From Candidatus Roizmanbacteria bacterium RIFCSPLOWO2_01_FULL_37_16 (GTDB taxonomy: Bacteria; Patescibacteriota; Microgenomatia; UBA1406; GWC2-37-13), in the NCBI GenBank assembly GCA_001789695.1, contig MGAI01000034.1, positions 1-33,590 of the forward strand: a stretch of DNA of 33,590 bases, read 5' to 3'. A program made the translations under genes and the position numbers. Positions 1 to 7,480 of the stretch are shown one piece after another. Position 1 is the first letter of the stretch. Every line of letters begins with the position of its first letter. The notes under the pieces are model-generated. The model was not told the DNA's origin. It did no database searches and saw only the letters and a list, made by a program, of their open reading frames with translations.

Positions 1-93
1 ATTACCAGCTCTTATAGCTGCTTCTATAGCAGTTTTATAGGCAAGTTCTTTAATATACGCATCATTTTCAGCCCGTTGTGATGTTTCAAACAT
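1..93 (-). CDS. 5' end of an unidentified protein (partial, runs off the window)
   Basis: Only the first 31 codons are inside the window, read leftward from an ATG at 91-93. The peptide begins MFETSQRAEN and continues with an alanine-rich helical stretch ending AIEAAIRAGN. That kind of start is seen in inositol-monophosphatase-type proteins among others, but 31 residues do not support an assignment. The frame is open to the window edge. Confidence concerns its being coding, not its function. Confidence 0.45.
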   Translation of the reverse strand, partial: MFETSQRAENDAYIKELAYKTAIEAAIRAGN

Positions 94-214
94 GACTCAC
101 ATTATAGATTATTGTTTAGCTTTTTTTTAAGGATTATCAGTGACGCGCAATACTGAAGACATTCTTGTTCGTTCCATACCTGGTTCTGCGTCCGAAAGTA
201 CTTATCTAAACTTA

Positions 215-682
215 TTAAATCCACCTTGGGATTTTATGTAGATAGTCTTTATAGTCTTTACCGAAACGTTTTTTTAAAATAGGCTCTTCGTAAAACGCGA
301 CTATCAAATTTATCCCGATTATTGATAAAACAAAATAGACTAACAAAGTCAAATGACCAAAAAAGAAAAAATAGCCAAGAAAAATCAAAAAATAAGATAG
401 ATAAATTGGATTTCTAGAGTATTTATAAACACCGTTAACTACTAACTTTTTCGGTGGTTCAATCGGGACTGGTGTACCCTTGCCCAAGATGAAAAAAAGT
501 TTGGTGGAGTAAATAATTAATAATACTCCAGCAAGAAATAAAATCAGCCCAAATGCTTTAAAAACTGGATATGAAATAACAGGTAAAACAAAAAAATCAT
601 TAATTTTGATAGATGCAAAAGGCAGCAAAACAAAAAATACCAAACCTACAAAAGCTGCCAATAAAACTGAAGTTGGTTTCAT
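215..682 (-). CDS. isoprenylcysteine carboxyl methyltransferase / phospholipid methyltransferase-like membrane protein
   Basis: A 155-residue integral membrane protein with about four hydrophobic segments (roughly residues 5-25, 35-60, 95-112 and 112-130). The segment around residues 88-95 reads YSRNPIYLSY, the RNP-x-Y signature of the ICMT/PEMT/NnrU superfamily, which binds S-adenosylmethionine at the membrane face. The C-terminus has the usual EEP...L..FG..Y..Y pattern. Family members methylate prenylcysteine, phosphatidylethanolamine or other lipid-like substrates. The substrate here cannot be read from the sequence. Its ATG overlaps the TGA stop of the upstream nucleosidase gene (ATGA, 679-682), so the two are probably co-translated. 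A link between a SAM-dependent enzyme and an SAH-removing enzyme would make sense, but this is inference. Confidence 0.8.
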   Translation of the reverse strand: MKPTSVLLAAFVGLVFFVLLPFASIKINDFFVLPVISYPVFKAFGLILFLAGVLLIIYSTKLFFILGKGTPVPIEPPKKLVVNGVYKYSRNPIYLSYFLIFLGYFFFFGHLTLLVYFVLSIIGINLIVAFYEEPILKKRFGKDYKDYLHKIPRWI

Positions 683-1470
683 AACAAAAATCTTAGAAAT
701 TTATCTATTAATGAAATGAGTCTAAAATCAAATAATTTTGCTACATTTTCTGGCTGGTAGGGTTCGTTATAATAATCGCTATTCGAGATACGGTAAAAGC
801 CTAGAAAAGGAATGGCAAAAACATTACATACCTGTGCGATTGAATATGATTCCATATCTGCTCCCCACGGTTGAAGTTTATTATTTCCGGGAATTTGCAT
901 CTCGGCAACATTTTCCATAAACTTTAGATCAAAAAACCAGATATTTCCGCCACCAATGTAACAAGGTTTTAGTTTAACTTTTTGTTGTGTGAAATATTGC
1001 TTGAATTTATTTGCTAGTCTTTGATCTGGCTTTAAAAAATAAGGCCGGTTTCCAAGATTATCCTTACTTATCTGGTAGGGTTTCTCACCAAATACCGATT
1101 GCCATAAAGAAGCATCAGATGTAGGAGAATTATCTATATTTGAGCGCGTGATCCACGATCCGCTGTGAAAAAAACCCAGAGGCAATAAAATATCTCCGGT
1201 ATGTAATCCTTTTGAATTCCCTCCAACACAGCCGATTTTGAAAACAAAATCTGGCCGAAATTTTTGGATTGTCAGCGCTGCTGATATACATGCATTTGTA
1301 TCGCCAACAAAGGATTGAACTACCGCTAATTCTAAGAGATTATTTTTTTTACTTAACCAAAAAGGGTAGATTCCTTTTATTTTGTCTTTTTTAATACATT
1401 GAAAGTATTGAAGTAGTTGACGGATCTCCCGATCCATCGCACCAATAAAAAGTATTTTACTTTTTGCCAC
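679..1470 (-). CDS. MTA/SAH nucleosidase-like protein (phosphorylase superfamily)
   Basis: About 263 residues from a GTG at 1468-1470; a TTG five codons upstream (1485) is the alternative start. The GTG is preferred because a TACAAT box lies 5 nt before it. The N-terminus ILFIGAMDREI matches the first strand of 5'-methylthioadenosine/S-adenosylhomocysteine nucleosidases. Near the C-terminus GADMESYSIAQVC matches the ME(A/S) ribose-binding motif, followed by the SNSD stretch that usually holds the catalytic Asp. The family hydrolyses the N-glycosidic bond of MTA or SAH, recycling methylation by-products. The protein is somewhat longer than the usual 230 residues, with an insertion in the middle. 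It is the first gene of a two-gene operon with the membrane methyltransferase. Confidence 0.75.
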   Translation of the reverse strand: MAKSKILFIGAMDREIRQLLQYFQCIKKDKIKGIYPFWLSKKNNLLELAVVQSFVGDTNACISAALTIQKFRPDFVFKIGCVGGNSKGLHTGDILLPLGFFHSGSWITRSNIDNSPTSDASLWQSVFGEKPYQISKDNLGNRPYFLKPDQRLANKFKQYFTQQKVKLKPCYIGGGNIWFFDLKFMENVAEMQIPGNNKLQPWGADMESYSIAQVCNVFAIPFLGFYRISNSDYYNEPYQPENVAKLFDFRLISLIDKFLRFLL

Positions 1471-1481
1471 GAGATATTGTA
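1468..1481 (-). promoter_or_regulatory. -10 box of the nucleosidase gene, leaderless arrangement
   Basis: On the minus strand TACAAT (1476-1481) is followed by ATCTC and then GTG (1468-1470). This spacing would put the transcription start at or next to the start codon. There is no clear -35 and no Shine-Dalgarno sequence. It supports the GTG start over the upstream TTG. Confidence 0.45.
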
Positions 1482-1551
1482 GCAAAATAATTTAAGATTT
1501 TTTAAAAGCCCAATAATTAAAGTTAATCTGTTAAAATATCTTTTACTGATT

Positions 1552-1623
1552 GCTCCCGTAGTTCAACGGATAGAATAAGGGCTTGCGGAGCCTTTGATGG
1601 CAGTTCAATTCTGCCCGGGAGTA
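1552..1623 (+). tRNA. tRNA-Arg (anticodon GCG)
   Basis: A complete cloverleaf can be folded by hand. The acceptor stem is GCTCCCG with CGGGAGT (one G-T pair), the D stem GTTC/GAAT, the anticodon stem AGGGC/GCCTT with loop TTGCGGA, and the T stem GGCAG/CTGCC with loop TTCAATT. The discriminator is A and no CCA is encoded. Anticodon GCG reads CGC and CGU. Bacteria normally use an ACG (inosine) tRNA for these codons, so the G34 form is noteworthy. It is followed 5 nt later by tRNA-Trp in the same orientation, and both probably share a transcript. Confidence 0.93.
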
Positions 1624-1628
1624 CAAAT

Positions 1629-1699
1629 GGGGACGTGGTGAAATGGTATCATAAGGGTCTCCAAAACCTTTGTTCTCCGTTCAACTCGGAGCGTCCCTG
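1629..1699 (+). tRNA. tRNA-Trp (anticodon CCA)
   Basis: Cloverleaf with acceptor GGGGACG/CGTCCCT (G-T terminal pair), D stem GTGA/TCAT, anticodon stem AGGGT/ACCTT with loop CTCCAAA, and T stem CTCCG/CGGAG with loop TTCAACT. The discriminator is G, as expected for bacterial tRNA-Trp. CCA is not encoded. It lies directly after tRNA-Arg. Confidence 0.93.
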
Positions 1700-1902
1700 C
1701 AAGAAGCGTCCACAAAACGGTGGGTTTTAATTCGATCGGTCAGCTGATGAGTAAGATTAGAAATTTTTATACCCATCCTAAGTTATTTTTCATCATAATA
1801 ACGAAGGAGTACAAAACCTCCTAATTTTAACAATTTTCGTGCCTGTCCACCCTGCGGGTGGACTTTTTCTGCGGATGAATTCTAATAAAGATTAAGAAAT
1901 AT
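1700..1902. other. intergenic stretch after the tRNA pair
   Basis: No convincing gene. A 25-codon reading frame starts at the ATG at 1747-1749 and ends at 1824, without a ribosome binding site. A small hairpin, AGGAG (1805-1809) with CTCCT (1818-1822), overlaps its end. The stretch finishes with the terminator at 1845-1868. Confidence 0.4.
1845..1868 (+). terminator. intrinsic terminator of the tRNA-Arg/tRNA-Trp transcript
   Basis: GTCCACC and GGTGGAC form a perfect 7-bp stem around a five-base loop, followed immediately by five T. The orientation suits transcripts from the tRNA pair. The gene that ends nearby at 1903 reads the other way. Confidence 0.8.
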
Positions 1903-2577
1903 TTATACAGTGGAATTGAATTCAAGTGGAATAGGATATTTTAATCCTAATTTCCCTAAAATAGGAAAATTGTCTCTGAAGATTATTTTATTAGGATTTC
2001 TTGTCAATTTAGCCATCAGTGGTGTTACCATCCCCGCTGACCAATCAACCGTTGATTTAACTATTTCAGGATTACTTAAAAAACTTGGAGGCTGTTCTTC
2101 CTTTCGCAAACCATAACTAAATAATTCTAAAGAATATGTATCAGCCGTTTCTTCTGCTTCGTACCTTGCAGTAATCAAGCGACTATTACTTTTACCGGAA
2201 AAACAAAGCATCTTTCTACCCTCTCCGCTATTAAACGATAATGCTTTTGTTGCTTTAGTGTAAGTATTCACAGCTCCGCGCCATAGAGGATAGCGCATAT
2301 TTAACATCAATAATTCAGGACTGTCGACTGAAATATAAACCTGAAGTTCATCCATTTTTAGATCAAAAACTTGAAAAAGTCTTAACAAAAGTTCTTCATC
2401 AAACTCATTAAATCTTTTCTCTATTATTAAAAAATTAATTATCTCGTCTTGACGATATAAACATCTGTATATGAGAGCAAACATTTCAGGGTTATTTAGT
2501 CTACCATTTAAAAAATTTTCAACTCGTGAAAGAAATCCATGAGTTAGGTTATGGGGTATTACGGTTTCGTTAGGCAT
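1903..2577 (-). CDS. uncharacterised protein, 224 residues
   Basis: Not recognised. The protein is soluble-looking, with no signal peptide or membrane segment, and mixed alpha/beta in character. The N-terminal half is leucine/phenylalanine-rich and probably helical (about residues 15-95). The C-terminal half contains charged strands and a proline-rich end. The start is well supported: a TATAAT box on the minus strand (2584-2589) lies exactly 6 nt upstream of the ATG. Downstream are the tRNA terminator and tRNA genes in the opposite orientation. It is separated by about 110 bp from the hydrolase-like gene at 2687, so it is probably transcribed alone. Confidence 0.7.
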   Translation of the reverse strand: MPNETVIPHNLTHGFLSRVENFLNGRLNNPEMFALIYRCLYRQDEIINFLIIEKRFNEFDEELLLRLFQVFDLKMDELQVYISVDSPELLMLNMRYPLWRGAVNTYTKATKALSFNSGEGRKMLCFSGKSNSRLITARYEAEETADTYSLELFSYGLRKEEQPPSFLSNPEIVKSTVDWSAGMVTPLMAKLTRNPNKIIFRDNFPILGKLGLKYPIPLEFNSTV

Positions 2578-2583
2578 TTTTAG

Positions 2584-2589
2584 ATTATA
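2584..2589 (-). promoter_or_regulatory. -10 box (TATAAT), leaderless start
   Basis: TATAAT read on the minus strand, then six bases (CTAAAA), then ATG at 2577-2575. The start site would coincide with the A of the ATG. No clear -35 hexamer. Confidence 0.5.
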
Positions 2590-2635
2590 CTAAAGATCCG
2601 TATGAAAATGAAACAGGTTTACGCCTATTGCCTGG

Positions 2636-2650
2636 ACACCTGACAGGTGT
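2636..2650. repeat. 15-bp palindrome (ACACCTG-A-CAGGTGT)
   Basis: Perfect inverted repeat with a single central base, in the spacer between two minus-strand genes. It has no T-run on the minus strand, so it is not a clear terminator for the hydrolase-like gene. An operator is possible, since it sits about 45 bp upstream of the -10 box at 2584. Confidence 0.35.
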
Positions 2651-2686
2651 ACTTTTAAGCGACCATTACTTTTACCGCTAGTTAAC

Positions 2687-3805
2687 CTATCTTTCCAACT
2701 TTTTAAGCATCAGCTTAAATAAAAATAACATCAGCTTCCCCAACAGTTTATTTTTGTTTTGGTTTAAATTCTGTCGGTTGTCAACAATAAATTCATTAGG
2801 AAGTTCAGATAGTAGATCGCCTCGGAGTTCTTTTTTTGCTAAAATCTCGATCACTTCCCCAACATAAGAGTAAGGCGCTCCTATATGAAGATTTCCTAGG
2901 CGCTTCATTTCAATCCGTCTACCCTTTGGCCATAAATTTTTAATGGTTCCCTCCTTGCACATTCCATCATTACCGTTTGGATCAAGCTCAAATTCTGCCT
3001 CAATCTCAGCTTCAATTCCAAGTTTTTTAGCTACAGGGTCAAAATCCGCTCTCGCAACTGCGGCAAAAGGACAAGCCACGTAACCCTCACCCGCCTGACC
3101 GTTTAGGATAATCGTCAAGGGTAAATCGTCGCTTACTTCCTCAATTAATCTGCTCAAATCGTCAAGAAAATGAGAACCCACAAACATATCTTCAAGGCCG
3201 GGAACAGTTTCTAAGGGAAAAAGTTGTCTGATTAGATCTAAATATGTTTGCGCTACAATAGTTAAACCGTCAAAAATAGGGTCGATAAAAATTAATAATT
3301 TTGGCAGGCGGTAATTGGGAGGCGACTTCAAATCATAAGGATCGTAGCCTGCGTTTCTTGTTCTTTTTATCCTCATCCCAACAGCCCACATCACAGCTGA
3401 AGTTCCGGCGCTGTTACCGATGACTACCTCCAACTCACCCAGCCTGGCTAGTTTAGTTAATTCCTCATCAACTAGCTTGCCATAATGGCCTATCTTAAAA
3501 TCAGGCTGCAGATACTCATCAAACATATCTAAGCCACTAACACTAAAACCAGCTTTTTCAATTTCTTCTAAAAAAGAGTCAATGCTTCGTTTAAAAATAT
3601 TGCGGTTAGTCGGAAATCCCGTCTGTTCTCTTGGTTGACTTCTTAAAACTTGAGTCAAGCGAAAAAATTGGCTTGTAACTGGCTCCAGAAGCGTAGCTCC
3701 TTCAAAAAAAGCTACGTGGGAAAATCGACTCCCTCCCTCCATCACTCGTGTTAAAGAGGGGTTAGTATGGGCAGAGTGCTCAAATTGTTTTAAACTTTCG
3801 TTCAT
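2687..3805 (-). CDS. putative alpha/beta-hydrolase-fold serine hydrolase
   Basis: 372 residues, not closely recognised. Residues 127-134 read VVIGNSAG, a strand followed by a G-x-S-x-G nucleophile elbow (Ser132), as in alpha/beta hydrolases. Asp175 or Asp179 in the FIDPIFD segment and His307 in NLHIGAP are in the right order for the acid and base of a triad. The C-terminal 30 residues are lysine- and leucine-rich (KLMLFLFKLMLKKLER) and amphipathic, which could attach the protein peripherally to a membrane. There is no signal peptide. It lies 15 bp downstream of the DUF2207 gene on the same strand, so the two are probably co-transcribed. Substrate unknown. Confidence 0.55.
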   Translation of the reverse strand: MNESLKQFEHSAHTNPSLTRVMEGGSRFSHVAFFEGATLLEPVTSQFFRLTQVLRSQPREQTGFPTNRNIFKRSIDSFLEEIEKAGFSVSGLDMFDEYLQPDFKIGHYGKLVDEELTKLARLGELEVVIGNSAGTSAVMWAVGMRIKRTRNAGYDPYDLKSPPNYRLPKLLIFIDPIFDGLTIVAQTYLDLIRQLFPLETVPGLEDMFVGSHFLDDLSRLIEEVSDDLPLTIILNGQAGEGYVACPFAAVARADFDPVAKKLGIEAEIEAEFELDPNGNDGMCKEGTIKNLWPKGRRIEMKRLGNLHIGAPYSYVGEVIEILAKKELRGDLLSELPNEFIVDNRQNLNQNKNKLLGKLMLFLFKLMLKKLER

Positions 3806-3820
3806 CTTAAAGAGGACAAA

Positions 3821-5524
3821 CTACCATGATCCTCCACCACCACCGCCGCCGCCCCCTCCTGAAGATCCACCACTAAAACCACTGCTGAAGCCTGAGGAAC
3901 TGGTTGTAGGAGTTGCAGCAGACTGAAAACTGGAAAATGAGGAATTTAGACTATTTGTTAATGCTATGCTATTGAATCGGCCAGTCGAATAGCCTTCATA
4001 CCAGTCTGGTGGTCTCATCTCGATATCTTTAAACCGGTCTGCCCAAATTTTCTCAACTCCAAAAGCGATCGCATAGGGTAGAAGTTTCTCAAAAAACATC
4101 TGGTTTTTAGCCTGAAATTCAAGCTGGCGCTCTTGGCTGACTAAAAATTTTCTAAGCGATTTGGCAATACTGCTTGCTTCAACACCCAACAAAGTTTTTT
4201 TTGGCATATTGCGGCCGAATAAAAACGCTGAGAACGCCAAAGCGAAATTGATTGTAGTCAGCGCCAAACTACCGATAACAGTATAAAAAGTCCTGATCTT
4301 ATTTGGATTTTCAGGGAAAAATCCTTCTTGGACGAGTTTCTCGTAAATGCTTTTTTTCGATTCCTCAACCACCGTATTCAAGCTTGGCTTTTTATTCTTA
4401 AGTGAGATTGTCTCACCGCCTTGGAAAATCTCGTCTAAAAACTTTTTCTCAAATGTTAACAATCTAGAGTCGGAGGAATCTTTCTTTTTTACCAAGTAAA
4501 AGTTATTCTTTTCCCTCTCCTCTATCTTCATGAATCCTTTTTGAGCCAGAGACACTATCATCGCGGATAAGTCATCAATATCTACTCGCTCGTCAACCAA
4601 TGCTCCTGTCTCCTGGGGGGTAAGAGGTCTTCCCGTTTTTGTCTTGGGCGGGTCAAACCAAGCGCTTACTTCTCCAGGAACTTGTCCTGAGCGAGCGGAG
4701 CGAGTCGAAGGATCGCGACCTTCTCTTAGCCATTTAACAGGAATATAGATTGGATAGACAATATACCAAAAAATAGCAACAAGAATGATCATCCCTAGTA
4801 TTGCTTTGCCAACAAAACTCTGCCAAAAAGACACATATGGCTTTGGTTCCAAAAGCAAAGCAATGTTTTTTGGAAATCCAAATACCAGCGTCAACCCCTG
4901 ATTTGGTTCAAGTATCCCAATGGTTTTGAATGTCGCCGAAATATCAGTCTTGTTGATCTGGCAATCTTGATCTTTACTTCCTAGATAACCTGTATAACAG
5001 CTGGCAGAAATTTCTCTTTGGGCTACTCCAACAGGTAATCTAACTTCCGAGGTTAAAGATAGTATCGGAATTGTCCATTCGTTGCCATTGGAATTCCAAT
5101 ACAGCTCATCATGATCGGAAAAATAGGTAAGCGCACCGGAAACTTTATATTTAATAAGATAAATATTGACGCCTGTAATTGTTCTATTTGGGTCACCGAT
5201 TTTTAGATTAATATTTTCGTTAGAGACGGATTTCTTATACTGGTATTTTTTCCCATTCTCATCGGTTACGGAAAAATTTTCAAATTCAAGCTCAAATTTT
5301 TTTCCTGCTTTATTGGTTTTAATATATGGGGTATTTCTATAAATCCCGTGCCTTTGCAGATTGCCAAAATCATAAACAATTTTCTCCTCAACCTCTATTG
5401 TTCCGTCTTTATTGATGTTAATCTTCGAGTCAAAATTTTGGATCTGCTCCTTAGCATCAACTGCCGACCCAAGCTGAAGAAAAATAGCCAAAAAAACTAG
5501 GATTGTTAAAAACCTTTTTATCAC
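3821..5524 (-). CDS. DUF2207 family membrane protein with glycine-rich C-terminus
   Basis: 567 residues starting at GTG (5522-5524). Residues 1-24 are a signal peptide. Residues 27-225 form the extracytoplasmic DUF2207 domain, with the typical start of strands around INKDGTIEVEE and RHGIYRNTPY. A membrane helix spans about 238-260 and a second about 410-432. The cytoplasmic part contains winged-helix-like segments. The protein ends in a serine/glycine tract with ten consecutive Gly and a final Ser-Trp, usual for this family. Its function is unknown, though it is widespread in bacteria and archaea. Oddity: residues 271-281 (DPSTRSARSGQ) are encoded by a short dispersed DNA element (about 4685-4712) inserted in frame just after the first membrane helix. 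Confidence 0.85.
   Translation of the reverse strand: MIKRFLTILVFLAIFLQLGSAVDAKEQIQNFDSKININKDGTIEVEEKIVYDFGNLQRHGIYRNTPYIKTNKAGKKFELEFENFSVTDENGKKYQYKKSVSNENINLKIGDPNRTITGVNIYLIKYKVSGALTYFSDHDELYWNSNGNEWTIPILSLTSEVRLPVGVAQREISASCYTGYLGSKDQDCQINKTDISATFKTIGILEPNQGLTLVFGFPKNIALLLEPKPYVSFWQSFVGKAILGMIILVAIFWYIVYPIYIPVKWLREGRDPSTRSARSGQVPGEVSAWFDPPKTKTGRPLTPQETGALVDERVDIDDLSAMIVSLAQKGFMKIEEREKNNFYLVKKKDSSDSRLLTFEKKFLDEIFQGGETISLKNKKPSLNTVVEESKKSIYEKLVQEGFFPENPNKIRTFYTVIGSLALTTINFALAFSAFLFGRNMPKKTLLGVEASSIAKSLRKFLVSQERQLEFQAKNQMFFEKLLPYAIAFGVEKIWADRFKDIEMRPPDWYEGYSTGRFNSIALTNSLNSSFSSFQSAATPTTSSSGFSSGFSGGSSGGGGGGGGGGSW
4685..4712. repeat. short dispersed repeat (TCCTGAGCGA...GTCGAAGGA type) inside a gene
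   Basis: A GC-rich 28-bp word between TCCTGAGCGA and GTCGAAGGA, unlike the surrounding AT-rich coding sequence. Related words occur at 28061-28080 (also inside a gene) and, degenerate, at 29758-29784 between genes. It preserves the frame of the DUF2207 gene. Confidence 0.6.
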
Positions 5525-5530
5525 TCCCCT

Positions 5531-5536
5531 AATATA
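5531..5536 (-). promoter_or_regulatory. -10 box (TATATT) of the DUF2207 gene, leaderless GTG
   Basis: TATATT on the minus strand, six bases (AGGGGA), then GTG. The AGGGGA touches the GTG, too close to act as a Shine-Dalgarno sequence. The spacing fits a leaderless mRNA. Confidence 0.45.
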
Positions 5537-5708
5537 CCGATTTTATTTTCCAATATCAACAAATATATCCTTAAATATATGCTTGCCAAAGTATGACACG
5601 ATCGTTACAAGATTTGTCAACCTTTATCTAGAGGCTTCGGTGATCAACCGCTTAGGGCTCAGTTCGATGTGGCGTAGGGATAAACCATTCCTCCTATCGG
5701 TAGACTTT

Positions 5709-5739
5709 TTTACAAAATCAAACCAGAGTAGTATATAAT
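5709..5739 (+). promoter_or_regulatory. promoter of the purine-salvage cluster
   Basis: TTTACA (5709-5714), a 19-nt spacer, and TATAAT (5734-5739). The ATG of the phosphorylase starts 6 nt after the -10 box, so the transcript is predicted to be leaderless. The spacer is slightly long. Confidence 0.6.
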
Positions 5740-5745
5740 TGATAA

Positions 5746-6471
5746 ATGAATTCAGCAATTGGCTTAATACTTGGCAGCGGTTGGGGCGGGATAATTGACC
5801 AAGTAAAAAATAAAAAAGAAAAAGACTTCAAATCAGTTTTTGGCCATAAAACAAGTGTAAAAGGTCATGCGGGTAAAGTCATAACTGGTTCGCTTCTTAC
5901 TAATAAAGTAATTGTTCTTTCGGGTAGATTTCACACCTATGAAGGTTATAGCTCTTATGAAGCAACAAAAACTATACGTTATTTACATGAACAGGGTGTA
6001 AAAAAAATAATAATAACTTCGGCTGTCGGAGCATTAAATCCAAAATTTCAGGTAGGTGATTTGGTAATTTTGAGCGATATTATTTCTATTTTTTGCCAAA
6101 GCCCTCTAACCGGATCACAATTTCAAAACCTTTCCCAACCGTTTAGCGGGAATTTAATTGAGTTGGCTCTAAAGGCTGCAGGTCAAAGCGGTCTCACTTC
6201 CCAAAAAGGTGTTTATGTCTATATGAGGGGCCCTCACTTCGAATCCTACAGCGACAAAATGGCACTGCGCTTTTTAGGCGCTGATGTCGTCGGTATGAGC
6301 ACGGTACCAGAAGTAATAATGGCAAATCACTTGAAGATGGAAGTTTTGGGATTGTCGCTGGTGACGAATTTGGCTTTGGTTAAACATCAACATCAGGAAG
6401 TTCTCCAAGCTGTCAAAAATCAGGAAAAAAAATTAAAAAATTTCTTTTTGAATCTAATCAATTTATTATGA
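5746..6471 (+). CDS. punA: purine nucleoside phosphorylase
   Basis: 241 residues. The enzyme phosphorolyses inosine/guanosine-type nucleosides to the free base and ribose-1-phosphate. The motifs of the trimeric PNP class appear in order: LGSGWG near residue 9 (phosphate loop), GRFHTYEGY near 65 (phosphate/ribose contacts), SAVGALN...VGDLV (usually NAAGGLN), GPHFES (usually GPxFET), and VGMSTVPEVIMA (purine/ribose site). The final VTNLA replaces the usual S-x-ITN. Several signature positions are therefore drifted, and the protein is about 30 residues shorter than typical PNPs. It is the first gene of a cluster overlapping the phosphoribosyltransferase by ATGA at 6468-6471, which together would convert nucleosides to bases and then to nucleotides. 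Confidence 0.88.
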   Translation: MNSAIGLILGSGWGGIIDQVKNKKEKDFKSVFGHKTSVKGHAGKVITGSLLTNKVIVLSGRFHTYEGYSSYEATKTIRYLHEQGVKKIIITSAVGALNPKFQVGDLVILSDIISIFCQSPLTGSQFQNLSQPFSGNLIELALKAAGQSGLTSQKGVYVYMRGPHFESYSDKMALRFLGADVVGMSTVPEVIMANHLKMEVLGLSLVTNLALVKHQHQEVLQAVKNQEKKLKNFFLNLINLL

Positions 6472-7013
6472 AATTTTATAAACTTTCCTGGCAAGAGCTG
6501 CAAGCAGATTGCTACAAACTGGCTAAAAAATTAAAAAAGCAAAAATTCGATCGGATTTTATGCATTTCAAGAGGCGGATTAGTCTGGGCAAGAATGTTTT
6601 CCGATTTATTAAATCTGCCTGTCTCGCATCTGACTGTTGTCTCCTACCAGGATCTAAAACAGCAAAAAGAAACCAAAATAACCGAAGTTCCCGCAACTCT
6701 GGAAAATCAAAATATGCTAGTTGTTGACGAAATCGCCGATAGCGGCAAAACTTTGAAAATAGTTATCGATTATTTACATTCGATTAATATTTACAAATTT
6801 AAAACCTTAGCTCCTATTATTCGAAAATTCACCAAACCAAAACCCGATATTTATCTGAAGATCATCAATGAATGGGTTATCTTTCCTTACGAAATCCGGG
6901 AAACAGCCCAAGCTTTTATAAAATTATTTACAACTAAAGCTAAAGCCAAAAAAAAATTATTAGAAGTTGGCTTCGAAAATTGGGAAATAGATGAAATATT
7001 CCAAAGCTCCTGA
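6468..7013 (+). CDS. purine-type phosphoribosyltransferase
   Basis: 181 residues of the type I phosphoribosyltransferase fold. The hood contains ILCISRGGLVWAR (about 30-42), the pyrophosphate-binding loop with the conserved Arg-Gly. The PRPP motif is MLVVDEIADSGKTL (83-96), where the standard pattern is two acidic residues followed by (D/A)xxG(K/R)T. This size and order resemble xanthine/hypoxanthine phosphoribosyltransferases, which make IMP, XMP or GMP from base plus PRPP. The start codon overlaps the stop of the phosphorylase gene, implying coupled translation and a common salvage role. The last 60 residues are a less conserved lysine-rich extension. The exact base specificity cannot be read. 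Confidence 0.8.
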   Translation: MKFYKLSWQELQADCYKLAKKLKKQKFDRILCISRGGLVWARMFSDLLNLPVSHLTVVSYQDLKQQKETKITEVPATLENQNMLVVDEIADSGKTLKIVIDYLHSINIYKFKTLAPIIRKFTKPKPDIYLKIINEWVIFPYEIRETAQAFIKLFTTKAKAKKKLLEVGFENWEIDEIFQSS

Positions 7014-7362
7014 CATCCAGCAAAAAATAGATCAATTAATCGATCAATTAAATCTTGATTATATTCAAGGAAAAAATATCCACTGCATCCGCAGTTTTGA
7101 TGCAAAAACGAGGGCCTATGCTAGAATCTGGGGCATGGCAAAGCTTTTTAAAGAAGTTGCCGGACTAGAACCCCACTATATCATCGAAGTAAACGCTAAG
7201 CGCTTTGACAAATTGAATCCGCGTGAACAGTTAAAAACCTTGATTCACGAATTAATGCACATCCCAAAGACCTTTTCAGGAGCGCTTCTCCCCCATCGAG
7301 GTAGATACCATCGTATCAATGACCAAGAGATTGAAAAAATAATCAAAAGTTTAGAAATTTAG
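6991..7362 (+). CDS. small zinc metallopeptidase-like protein (HExxH)
   Basis: 123 residues. HELMH at 86-90 is a zinc-binding HExxH motif on a helix, followed by IPKTFSG and a downstream PHRGRYHRIN segment with two more histidines (102 and 107), one of which may be the third ligand. The same arrangement is found in small proteins annotated as putative phage or archaeal metallopeptidases. No signal peptide, so probably cytoplasmic. The gene starts inside the end of the phosphoribosyltransferase gene (23-bp overlap in another frame) and is thus the third member of the operon. Why a peptidase should go with purine salvage is unclear. Confidence 0.7.
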   Translation: MKYSKAPDIQQKIDQLIDQLNLDYIQGKNIHCIRSFDAKTRAYARIWGMAKLFKEVAGLEPHYIIEVNAKRFDKLNPREQLKTLIHELMHIPKTFSGALLPHRGRYHRINDQEIEKIIKSLEI

Positions 7363-7480
7363 AACTCTGCAGTAACCCGAAAACCAATCTGGCAGGTTGA
7401 CTTAGGATCGGCATTTGCTACTGCATTTAAAAAACAAGAGCGAAATAAAACTTGCCGTAGTAAAATATAAGCTTAAAACT

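Noticed and set aside
1744-1805. CTGATGAG followed later by CGAAG, reminiscent of a hammerhead ribozyme core
   Set aside because: The second conserved part should be CGAAA, and no stem I/III pairing or proper stem II closing could be found.
1747-1824. 25-codon reading frame after the tRNA pair
   Set aside because: Too short, no ribosome binding site, and overlaps a hairpin before the terminator.
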